DNA from: Vanilla planifolia
Taxonomy: Eukaryota; Streptophyta; Magnoliopsida; Asparagales; Orchidaceae
DNA length: 64,000 bases
Direction: 5' to 3'
Assembly: GCA_023846275.1 (NCBI GenBank)
Contig: CM043865.1
Span: 32,874,412 to 32,938,411 of the forward strand
Both the position numbers and the translations under genes were made by a program. Under the pieces are notes generated by a model that saw only the letters and a list, made by a program, of their open reading frames with translations, was not told the origin of the DNA and searched no databases. Positions 37,271 to 50,500 of this stretch are shown one piece after another. Position 1 is the stretch's first letter. Every line of letters begins with the position of its first letter.

Positions 37271-38514
37271 GCGAACCGGGTTTTGAAATTAAGAAAATTG
37301 CTTATTAAAAAAATTCAACGGATCGATTTATATAACTCTATTTCCCAAAAAAAACAAAAAAAAAAAGGACTCGACATCAAAATATCCTAAGTTTCTTAAA
37401 ACGATCATTAAATATAAGTAGAATAATATCTTTATATGATTTTTAAGTCGAAGCCACAAATACCTGTAAAATTCAAGCTTGTGTAACATGACCTTAAGCA
37501 GGCATAAAATATATATTTTGTAAAGAAAAAAAAACAATTGTTATTATATTTTTGTAAAAAAACGTATTTTAGTTTATTTTTTCCCAAATTAACTAAAAAA
37601 CATAAATTGAACATGGAAAAGCAAAAGCTAACTAAAACTTCTTTCGTTAGATTGGTTAATTTATTCAAAATTTAAATTTACCACAAAATATTAAAAATAA
37701 CAGTTCTTTTCTTAATAAAACAGGTAGAACACTTTCCCAGCGTTCATCTTCACACCAACGTGGCCGGCTAAAAAGTCGTCAAACGATTTGCCAAAAAAAA
37801 TAATTTTTAAGAAACTAAAAATCAACTATAAAGAACAAATACATTCAATTAAATAACATAAAACTACAATTCTACTATTTATAGCTTTCACAGATTTAAA
37901 ATTCAAATATATTTTAGCTTACACCAAACTGAAAAAGCCCTAAGATGAAATCAATACAGTTTGAAGAAAGAGACTTTCATTAAAACTTCTTAAAAATACG
38001 ATAAGGAAGTCTACAAATAAAATAAAACATTAAAAGTTCAACAAAAAAACGTTGAAACGTCTATTGTTCATTCAGGTCAAACAAATCCAAAGCAAGCTAA
38101 ATCATTCCAAATGGAAGCCTTCACTGAAAGTTCAGCTCCCGTTGAAATATTGTTAATTTAAAATAGAAAAATGTGAAGTGAGAAATTACATGACAATTGT
38201 AAGAATTAAAAGACGAAACCCCGTTTTACTTATTTTTCAACAAATGCTATAAAAAAACTGGTAGGAAATGTCTCAAAATAAAGAAATCAATCAAACAAAC
38301 AAAGCATATCATAAATTTTTCAACTTATAAATGTAGCACATTTATAATCGGTAACAGATATTAATGAAGCTTCAATTTGAAATAGATAAGTAATTTATTG
38401 GGCAAAAGGCAATAAATACTGCCTTTGCAACGGTAGAAGACAAATAAGCATGCCAATATACGTAACAGATCCTCATCTCTATAGGCTACACAAGCAGGGG
38501 CTGTAAGGAATGAC
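37271..38514. other. AT-rich gap between the CAX and FYVE-ankyrin genes
   Basis: This gap separates the CAX promoter from the 3' end of the next minus-strand gene. No coding signal is visible. The right end should include the 3' UTR of the FYVE-ankyrin gene. Confidence 0.5.
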
Positions 38515-41500
38515 TTAAATATTCAATTCACCGTCTTTATTAATCTTCTGCCGCATTTTGTATTGCAGCATGGTAGGAGCACAGTCGAGAGGAGTCTCCC
38601 CTAATTATAGATGATAGAGAGATTAGCAAAAGCTGAAAACTGCTTTCCAAGAGATCAACTGTGATTTTATTTAACACTAAACCAATAACATTTTTCAAAC
38701 CAACTTATTTACTATCAACTTAATAAGAGTTATGTCAAAAATAAACCCTAAATCCAAGATAACAAAATCAAATCAATCTAGAAACATAACACAATCAATT
38801 ATGCAAAACGAACGATGCTTAACAAAATGGGTATTGTTTCCAACACTCAGCATGCATTGGAAACAAATGAGAGACGGAAAAGTTATTCAGAGAAGCGAAA
38901 TCAATTTGCAAACACAGTAAAAATTTAACACCTTGAGCATTCTTCTGCTCCACACTCGCTCCGTGATCCATTAAAATGAAAGCTATTTCGGTCTGGTTAA
39001 AAACTGCAGCCTGCATCAATTAACCCAAATAAACTTATCAACCCCATGCAGTAGATGCAAGCATTAAGGAACTGTAAAAAGCATTGATCACACAAATGTA
39101 TCGACAAATCAACACTTTTGGGAAGACGGACAGAACAAGAAAAGCTATCGATCCATAGGACCCCAAGAAACAAAAGTACGCTATCTCACAGGAGGAAGAA
39201 ATTCAGCAGGGCATGATAGAAAAGCAGAAAAAAAAATGCAGAGGTTATAGATGCCATCTAGAAATAGATTTGCTCGGGTGGTTAGCAAATCCGTGAAACA
39301 ATTTCATTTCCAACTGGGAAACAATAGCAGTGACCAAAACATTAAAGAGCCAAATGATATCAAGCGTGCTATGCTTCAATTTAGTTATAAGGTAACGGGA
39401 CAAAATAAAAATTGTGGCGTTAACAAGTGCTAAACCTTATCATGGTCGCCACTAATCCCAGTATTTTCATTGTTGATCTCAAACCATATAAAAGTGGGAT
39501 GATACAAAAAATAGATGATTGTTGAAGTAAAAGATTTCACACCAAAATGATATGAATCCTTTAAAGAAATTATATCAAAGGTAAAACACCCTCCAAAAGT
39601 CATAATGATTGCCAAATCATATCAATAACAAAACAGACTTCCGAAACTCGAGCAGAAAGTTTCAAGTTGAGCTTGATCGAGTTGTACTCATAAACTTGGG
39701 AATACCATGTCAAGAATGGCACCAAGCTCACCAAAAATAGTTTATGAGACCCAATCATTGGAATAAAGTAAAAACTTGGAGCATCAAAAAAATAACAAAG
39801 GTGCACGGGACAATCCCATCAACAAGTGTTGATCAAGGACTCATACATAACTCAAGCATACTGTTGTATCCTTGGTTCATGCACTATTAGTTTGATGACA
39901 ATAAAATCTTCTTATTGTTTTACTAATATTTTTATTTTAAGTATTTCAAATCATATATCTCAAGATTAAATAGGTAAATCAATTGAAGAATTTAATCTTA
40001 ACTCAAAAGACTAATTAACAGTATTTGACATGAATCATAATTGGCACCAAACACGAAGATTGAGTAAACTTAGAAAAGATGTTTGTGAATCTTTTTAACT
40101 TTTTAAAATATTAAAACTTATAACAATACATATAAGAGTAGGAAAAAGATGAAGGCTTGAGTTATCTAAAAAGTTTTCAAAATATATGTTTGAATTGACA
40201 AAACATGTTTAAAATATTTAAGATGCAAAACCCAACATAAGTGCAAAAATAATCATATCACACAATATGATGTCACTATTGCACAATATTTTAGTTATAT
40301 TTAGGCAGCTCGTAGAGTTGAGCAAATGGCACGATTAAGCAAAAATATTTTCAAAATACATTGTACAATATAATACACTTAACATACAACACGACAACTC
40401 GAACTGCTTCATAAGCTAAGGGATCAGATGGTGCACTAAATATTAAACTTAAACACAAGACATTAGTTCATTTTGGTGTAGATCATGTAAAGTTAGCCAA
40501 ACCTGAGGATTTTATATGATATATTTTTATTTAACATACAGAACGAGTAATACCAACTGTTGAACCTTTGGTCGTACACCACTTATTTGATGAGTACAAG
40601 ACCATTGTTATTATTACTAATGCTTTTCCTTCAGTGATTTTTATATCATGTATATTACAATGAAATAGGAATTAATCGATTGGAGAGCTTGATTAAGTGT
40701 TTTATGAAACAATCCATGTGAAGACATGTCAAGAAGAGTTGGTGGCTTTGTTCAAGTGTAGGTCAATTTGCAAATCATAGAATCGTTATTCCAGCTCTTA
40801 ATAGAATGACCGCCCTTTAAAGTTCATCATCTGCACTTTTATTGGATTAAAATTACTGAATCTATCACTTGATATTGATATGACACATTGGGTTGTATTA
40901 TATTACTTATACATATTGAATTTAAGAGATTATAAGGCATATATTTCATAAATGTTTGCATATAATTATTCCATAATGAACATTAATTATATAAGTTTGC
41001 ATGTGTTGAATTGATCAACTTAAATAGTTTGCAATAGCATTAAAAATTGAATATTACTTGCATTAATCGTATTTGTACGATTTAACCATCATGCAATATG
41101 ATCTACATAGCATGGCATCCTCTTAGTGGAATGGTCACCCTTCAAAGTTCATCATCTATACTTTATTTAGATTAAAATTATTGAATCTATTACTTGGTAT
41201 TGGTATAACATGTAGGGTTGTATTATATTACTCATGTATGTTTAATTTAAGAAATCATACGGCATGTATTTCATACATGTTTACATATAAATATGCCTTA
41301 ATAAATATTAAATATATGAGTTTGCATGTGTTGACTTGAACAACTTAAATGGTTTGCAAAAGCATTAAAAATTGAATATTACTTACACTAATTGTATTTG
41401 TGCGATTTAACCATCATGCAATACGACCTTCATAGCATGGCAACAAATAGTGTATTGATCAGGTACAATCCCAAGTGATTTGCTTAAGGTTATACTATTT

Positions 41501-44500
41501 ATACAAGTATAATAATACTATCATACTAGTACGCTAAATAGCTATCCGAGAAGCTTATGTTGAGATATAGAATATTGAAGATTTGTACATTACGATATTA
41601 CATTTCATACAATACAATGTAGTCGTTCGGAGGATCAGACAAGGGTCAAACGAAGCGATATTATGTGAGCAAAAGTTTGTAATGTTGTATAAATACAATA
41701 AACTTTTTGTATTTGTATGACCAGTATGCTGTATACTAAGAGTTAATGACTTGGCTGTAAGTGAGCTAAGGATATTGTACCTACACGACCTCATAGCCAT
41801 ACCAATATGATCAAGTTAATTAATTAGGTTTTGTTGAAATGTGCATTTGTTGTATTAGTATGTTATATATTTCATATGAGTACAATCAATCTAACATATA
41901 AGTGAGACTTAGTTTGAGATCTAGATAAATTTTGGATAGATTTTTATCGTACCAAAATGATACTATTTTCATATCATTATAATACATATTACTCAAGAGT
42001 TTGATTTAAAACCTTCGTCATTTATTAAGCATATAAGTTATCGAATTGGTAAGATCTACTTGCCATACAAATATGATCATTCTTGATTAAAAATGTGAGC
42101 TTCTCGAATAACATATCGCATTGTATGATATTGTAATATATATCATTTTTTTCGAGAACTCAGAATTGGGACTTAATATATTTATTCTAGTCATATAGTA
42201 CAATGTACTCATCATATACGTACGATACCTTGAGAGATGTAAAAAATGAATTGATGAGATAAGCGCATCGTGTGAGCAATTCAAGAGTAATGCATATAGA
42301 CATTGTAAAATCCAAACATCACATTAGCACGATTGGTATCTCAAGATAGTACTAACTAGTTCAATCCTTTTGAGAATGGGATTTTAGTCAGAGCTCCTTG
42401 ATTTGTATATATTATTTTAATTTATATAAATAGAAGTAATTTTGAGGAAGAATAAAACAATGACTTGATTGCTAAATTATTTTACAAGTAAAACAAAATT
42501 CATAAACAAGAGTTGAGCTTCAAATTGTAGAATATCTTATTCCTATTTCCATTGCTGTTACATTATAAGTCTTAATTATATTACTCATTCATCTATTGCA
42601 TCAAAACTGTTCATATTACTTAGTAAATTCCTTCTACAGTATTTAGATTTGTCATATTATTTCCTCAAGTGTACGACATAAGACTTTGCCCTTAGGGTTG
42701 CCAAACAAACTATACAAATAAAATTAAAAAATTCCTTTACAGATTGTCCACCAACAATAACTGAAGATGACTGGATCTACACCATTCTCCGAAGGAATTA
42801 CTCCCTTCGAAATGCCCACAAGAAAAGCTTGGGGCAGCTATGTGTCCTCCCACTATAAGGCTAGCCATGTTGGTCTACCCTTAACAAAACCTGTTTTGAT
42901 CTCTACTCCGATACATCCCATGGAAAGGCATATCACCCAGAAGCTTAAGGTGGAAACAATTCATATTTTTGTTGAATTCTTTGGAGTAGAGTGGCGATGG
43001 AGCAGTAGCTGCTAACACCCAAAGTGTAAATATAAGCGAGGAAGGGTACCATATCATGGATGAAGGCAAGTTAGAAAGCTAATATTAGCTGCTTCGAGTA
43101 TGGCTGTAATCTAAAAGCTTGCAGATACACAGTATGATTACAAAATAATAAAAGTTGGCAATTAGAATCTTAAATAGGTGGGTAGTTAGAAAGGTAACAG
43201 ATATCAATAGTTTATGCTTCAAGCATAAGAATTAAAAAAATAGTAATGAATTTGCAGTAAGTTTGGACAAAAATTAAATTCTGTAGAAAAAGAAAAGGAG
43301 ACAAAATAATAGATAAAAAATTTGTAAAAAGTAAAAAGATAGCTAATAATATTCTTTTATATGCCCATAAAATAGTTTTCGATTTGAGCATAAAGGAAAA
43401 CTTCAAAATAATTTAGAAGAGTTGATGGCAATATATCCCAGGAGAGGAAAGCATGTTAATCATAGTAGTTATGAAGAGGTGTCAAAATAGATGCCAAGGA
43501 ATTTAAGTTTTCAAGATGGTTATGATTTTGTACTAATATTTGATGGTAAACATAAAGGATGACATAGAAATAAATGCCTTCAAAAATAAAGTTTTATAGC
43601 TAAACTAACGAGATATAAATATGCAAGCTAATTATGTGGCAATGATAACAGTTGTATAAAAAACTATTAAGAGATGCTTATAATTACTAAAGGATATGCT
43701 CCATATTGAAAACATACTTGGTGATAGTAACAAAAAGCAAGATAAACCAGCAAAGTAAAGAAGACACAATCCAATTGCAGATAAAACAATATAAGAGAAA
43801 GAGATAAGCGTGCCAGATTCCAAAATTGCAATTAGTGGAACAAAGACCATGGTTTTTTATCATTTATGAAAAGAAGTTGAAACAAAAGGGACAAAAGATA
43901 AACATGTAAGCATGCAAAAAAGGGAGAGCAGAAAACTAGTCCTTTGGGAAAGGCAGAAGTATGCACTTCACTCAAGAGTCTATCTCTTAGCCATTCAAAA
44001 CACACAACTACTACAAATGCATTTTTGGAATCATATAACAAGGTCGACTGATAAGAATGGTTCCTGTTTCATAAAGATAAAACCAACATGTAAGCATTGA
44101 AATAGACAACTCCTTTGCATGTTCTAGACCATTTTTTATTATAATGAATTTTTAAAACCCTCGTCAATTGTTAAATAATTATTTTATGTAATAAATATGT
44201 TATTACGCCTAGATAGGTATAAAAAAAATATTGCATCATGTTAGCCAACCAACCAGTGAACAATGACAGATGCATAAACCGATTTGTTGTCCAATTCAAT
44301 TTTTACATCATATTAAACTAAAAGCTTTGATAAAAAAACTATCATAAGGATGATGATAAAAATTTCAGCCAAAAGGATATCAAGTCTCATATATTTTTAT
44401 AAACCTTTTAGTGTAGTTTGCCAGAATATGACAAGCTCAAGAGAGCATAGTAACTTAGAAGGTGTACATTTTTCTTTCTTTTGAAATTTTGGTAAAACGA

Positions 44501-47500
44501 AATTTGAAAAGAATATCAAGCATGATGGCATTCCTAAAGATGTGTTAAGAAATGTGGGGTGAAAAGAGTCATACCTCATCAAATTATTCAATGTGAAAAT
44601 AATCACCAAAAATGCGGTTTATAAATGAAAAAAAGATGCTTTGGTCCAGTACTAATAGCAATAAACAGGATATTTAGAATTGTACTGATTATGAAAATAT
44701 TGTTAAAAGACAATTTGATTTTACACATGTAGAGCTGCAAGTGAATCTATAAACTTATTAAGGTTTGGTGAAGAACATAAGAAAGAAAACAAAAAGTAAT
44801 TAATTATTATTTACTTAGAAAATGGCGTAAGATAAACTTTCCGCACAAGTGCTTTAAAGGTTTTGGATTTTATATTGAATCCATAAAAGATAAGTGCAGT
44901 TAATTATTGAGCTTGTTAATAGACAAGGGATTTGATTAATGACTTCTCTACTAAAGGTTGTGAGACTTTGCATAAGCATATTTTGCAATAGATTATTTGT
45001 TACACTCTTGTGTTTGATGAGTCAAGCATAAATGTGTATATTTTATTTGGGCTTGATTTTAAGTAAAATTATTACTAATTAATTAAATCAAGTCATGTAT
45101 TTTAGATGTCTAAAATAATGGTCTCTAAGGGCCTTAAGGTCGGGCATACTTCAAGGAAATTTGAGACATACACAAGATTTTTTATAATTGAATTTCTTTT
45201 TATTTCTCTTGAATTTGATATGTCCAAACTTTGAGATTATGAGGCACACTAGTAGTATTAACATTTAAAAATATTAAAAAGTTATTTAATACTGAATTTT
45301 GATTTTTGGGCCAAGCATATTTGACAAAATATATAGACATTGGTATTTGATTTTTTAATATTGCTTTAGAATTGTTTTTCATGAATTTCTTTTCATAGCT
45401 ATTTAAATAACTTATAATACTATAAGAATATAAAATTATCTTTATACACTTATATTCAAATTTTTGGCACAAAAATTCGTCAAAAATACCCTAAAACAGC
45501 TGAAGTCTCGGGAAAATGCACTGTAGCAATGGGCGGGTCAACCCGGCGCGAAAACAGCCCGTCCAGGTCTTTTAGAAATTAAAAATTTAATTTAAAAATA
45601 AAAATTTGGTTGACCCGAGAAAGCCGAGCCAAGCCCGCCCAAAGCCCGCCGAAAGGAGCTCGGCTAGCGCTGGTCAACGGTCAAATCAACAGTGCCTGAC
45701 TAAGCCAAGCCCGCCCAAAGCCCGCCGAGAGGAGCTCGGCTAGGTCAAACTGCAGCGCAGTCAACAGTCAATGAACAATGTTTGGCTAAGTCAACCCGAA
45801 CCAGATGATCAAGTCCTGGTCAAGGAAGGGGGGAGCCAACCCCAAAGAGGCTCGCAATGTAAACAGGGTGGATTTCTTATATAGCGCTCCAACAGTTCCG
45901 CATACGCAATGTGGGACAAAAAATCCCAGTTTTAGCCTTCGCGGGATCCAACGGCTCAGATCAAGCCCGCCCGGATCCAACGCACAGGATTCATCCCGTA
46001 AGGTAAAATCTGTGTCGTTCATCTCTGCGCCCGGATCCTACGCACGGGATTAAATCGCGTAAACGGTAATCGCGAGATTTAATCCGTGCCGTTCGATTAC
46101 GCGCCCGAATCCAACGCTCTGGATTAAGCCCGAACGGTAAAATGCGTAAATCAATCTGCGTCGTTCGTTTTTGGGCCTGGATCGGACGATGGCTGCTTTC
46201 CGTCCTTTGCCCAAACGGCTAATTAATTTTTGGAGCCGTTGGGGGTGTTTTTTGAGCTCAAATTTGAGCTCTATAAATAGGGAAAATTGATGTATTTTTC
46301 AGTTTAACCTTTGCTAAATTTTCCAAAGATTTCAGATCTCAAAATTCGAGCACTCAAGCAAAAAAGGTGCATCCAAGCTCAAAAAGAAAAGCGGCAAGAA
46401 GGCTATTGGAATCAGAGGTTTTTCAATTATTTCTCAATTTCTATCCCTCTAATTTGTCGATTGTGTGTGTCTCCTCTTTTCTCCTATTTCTCTTAAGTTA
46501 TTTGCCAATCGTTGTATTTTTCGTTTTGGGGCAAGGGCATCCCGGCAGTAGTGCTAAAACCCCGTGTTTGAGTTGAGCCCGGTAAAAACTCAAGTAGGTT
46601 TGGGATTAGCCGTAGTAAAAATCCCAAATAGGTTTGAGGTGAACCGTACAAAAAACCTCACTTGTAATCGGTGCATTTAGTGGATTTTTCCCAACACCGG
46701 TTGGGGGTGGACGTAGACTCGGTTTTGAGTCGAACCACTTAAAAATTTGTGTGTTCAACTCTCTTTACTCTTGCTTAAAGGTTTTTAAGTTTAATTTCGA
46801 AATTCATAAAATTTTAAATACACAATTCACCCCCCTCTTGTGGGATTTCCTTAGCACGAAACACTTCATTATTCTCTACACTAGACATAAAATCAAGGAC
46901 AATCATAAATAATAGAGGATGGATTGTTCATTGTGAGGATTGGATCCAAGTCGTTTCCTTCCATGAATACAACTTCAGATTTTGAAGAAGGCTCTTTCTA
47001 GGTATAATTGTATTCTATGTACCACCTACATGCCCATGCATATTAACATAAAAGATCATGGGAAATATTAACAAAATATATAATTCAAAAATATAGTGTA
47101 GTTTAATAGAACTGAGCACAATACCCACACATTTTTGCAAGAAAAATGCGAAGGTAAAACCAAAGATATGAAGAACAACTTGGAATATAAGGTCCATCCC
47201 CTTAGTGGATCTAAAACAAAAATATAATAAGTTTTGACAAAAATATTAATATAACTAAAAGTTGGTGACAACCTTTTCCTAAAAGAGTAGTGGGATTGAG
47301 ACCATGGATCTACTGGAATAGATGATAATAATAGCAACAAGATTCATGTAATAAGAATCAAAATGCAATGCATCTAGTGTGCATGTGCTGAAAAAATTTC
47401 AATCCAGAACAAAGTGATACCTATGCTGATGTATAAAATTTTAGCTACAATGTATAAGATTACAAAAAGCTGAAGTGCTGCTGAAATAAGAATATAAAGG

Positions 47501-50500
47501 TGGATGAGTGGCAACAAATGACAGGATGGGATTCAAATATGTTCACTTGTGAGAAGGTTATAGTAGCTGATATTAAAGATAAGCTAAGAGAAAGATGGGT
47601 CAATTAAACAAAACTTGTCCTTAAGGAAACTGTAATGGGGCAAGGAATTTGTTTTAGGATTTACCAAAGTAAAAAGTTAAATATGAAAACAAAAAGGGTG
47701 CAAAAAATGAAATTTTAAATAACCTTGCATACTGAAGTTATTTTTCAATAGTATTCAACAAAAACAAAAAATATTTTGTATCCCAGCCACTGTAATGAGG
47801 TTAAGGCTAGTAGTTGTTTTGATAACCAAGCCTATGTAATTTAATATATACAAGTCATAGCACAAAGCCCTTGCTACTAAGACAAAATGATAAGTTCACA
47901 TAGTAGAAGCTATCTTACCATAGATAGACTCAAAAAGATATTCTTCAAAAACTAATCAAATCTATTTCAAAATAAAAGAAATAGATTTTTAAAGATAAAT
48001 CATATCTTTTCTTTAAAAGAAATAAATTTCTGAAAAAAAGATGAACTTGCGCAAATATTCTTTAAAAGCAAACTAATTATAACTTAGATAGTAATTAAGA
48101 TTAAATTTAGAAGAAAACACAACAAATTCAAATAAATTGATAAGTCCAAAAAAAATTGAAATTAAATTCAAAATTAAAATTTCAAAAATCTTTTTTAAAA
48201 ATTTGGATTTTAAAATCTGGGTCAATAGAAATTTCTTGATCTCCTTAAATTGGGCTAAGCTGACCAAATGAAAACACACAAAAACCACATCAACCTCAAT
48301 TCCCTTCATGAATGCTGATAGCAGTTGAAACTTTATGACAAATGCCAACATGAACTCCATAATTGCATTAAAAAAGTAAAAGTCAAACCAGGTGTAGAAG
48401 AGTTAATCCTTGTCTATCACAGTAGTTAGCATCCACACCCTGTTTCAACATCAAGTAATCTTATATTAATTCAAATAATGGTAGGGCCACAAAGGAAAGC
48501 CTATCAATATTAATACAAGTACCTCACTTAGAAGCTTTCTCACTGCAGCAATATCACTGTTTTTGATGGCTTCCCTTATTCCCTGAACATTAATGGTAAA
48601 AAGACCTTCAAAGGATTCCCTTATTAATGAAAATATATAGCACCAAAGGGCATTTGTGGACATGAATTTTGAGATATTCACATCATACCTCTCCACTAAC
48701 ATCATAATTGGCTTTAGGCTTGTCCATATTATCATTCCCTGCTTGACCCATACTTAGAAATGAACTGCAAAGCATCATGACATTATAAGAAATAGGCGTA
48801 GCAAGAATTCATGCATGGAGAAAGGGTAACTATATTTACAGTGCACAAACATAGGAAGCAGTAAATGAGGGACGCGTGTCAGGTAAGTTAAATATTTAAA
48901 AACATTTGGTCAAATTAAATCAAAATATGAAGTTATCGATGTGTCCAAAAACATAAAACATAACTATAAAATTGCCACTATTCAAACAAAAAGGATGATC
49001 ATTCTAAAGTTTACAAGCTGCTTAGAACACGTTAAAATTACAAAAACAAAGGACTTTTTTTTCATATGTGCCTTTTCCTGGATTACAAGTAACCTTGGCT
49101 TGTTATTTGAAGAAGACGAGGCCTTTCTTGAGATGGACTCTGCCGTTTGCTGAGATGGTGAAGGCTTCTTTGATCTTGTATTGAACTGATTGCTAGAAGC
49201 ACTGCTACTCTGCATATAACGTAATACAAATAACCATACAAATTTTTAATATAAAATCTAAATAATCATCATCTACCTGTGAGGGCACTGGATCTGGTGT
49301 GGGAGGTTCACAAATGCATAGTGGCATTCCACACTTGCACACCACAACATTGGAAGCTGCATTACATGAAGTTGATACAGCTTCTGGAATACCAATCCCA
49401 TTCACATGCAATCTTGAAATTCCAACTACTACAGCTGATGTATTAGAATCATCAACTTTGGAGGTCCTAGAGAATCAGGAAACATGCAAGAATAATCATG
49501 GATGATTGTAAAACAAATTGTTAAAGAGAACAAAAAAGAAACCTGCAATGTCTACACTGGAAGAAAAAAAGCAAATCCAAGTATAGGAAATATAATTGAA
49601 GAAGCCATCATGGCAAGAGTTATCATGTCAAATCACATTGGCAAGATAATTGAAGAAACCAAGCTCTTTCTTATGTGCCACAAAACAAAGGGTAGATATA
49701 AGCTCATGTTTTAATTTTTTGAAATACATAAGTTCATGATTTATGAAAGATGCATAAGTTTCTAAAAACCATTTATCACGTTTTTTTAATGTAGGATGAA
49801 AAGCCCTTCTTAATACATATAGAATATTTCAATATTTATATCCCAGATCTGATAGAATATTCTGATATCACGTAGAAATATTTCAATCTTATTCTTTTAT
49901 TTTATTTTCTACCTTTTACTTAATAGGCTATTTACATAAGAAATTTGGTAGATTACTTTTTTCGTAATTATCAGATGAATTTTCATCTATAAGATGGGAT
50001 GTACCTTATATTTTTAAAACAAGGAATAAAATTCATCATCCACAATTTTCTCATGATATTAGAGTCAAAATCCTACTCTCTGTGAGGACTTAGAAGCCAA
50101 TAACACCAATGACATCAGCTGCTCCCTTGCCTTCCAAAATGCCAATGATGGCCTCAACCTCGTCCGTAACCTCGAAAAGCTCTAAGACTTTTCAATTGTG
50201 ATTCTTGGTGAGGAACCCAAGGCAAGAACTAAGACCATGCTCATTTGCACTTGTCTCTCTTCCTTGAAAGATCAACCAACATGGACCTTCACTCTTGCCA
50301 TCCACATCATCAATAAGCACATCTTGACCTGCTTGGTATGCATCACCTTTCAGAGCATAGATCTCTACCATACAAAGTCGATATATACCAAGAGGAACCC
50401 CCAATTGACAAAAATTGCCAACACATATGCATTGACCTCCATCCTGTCAATGTCACAGATGAAGGAATTGGAATCCACCTACGAAGCCCTCATCAGCCAC

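Noticed and set aside
45786..46053. Frames of 78 and 82 codons in the second solo LTR
   Set aside because: They are made of LTR subrepeats and overlap on both strands, with no protein family features.
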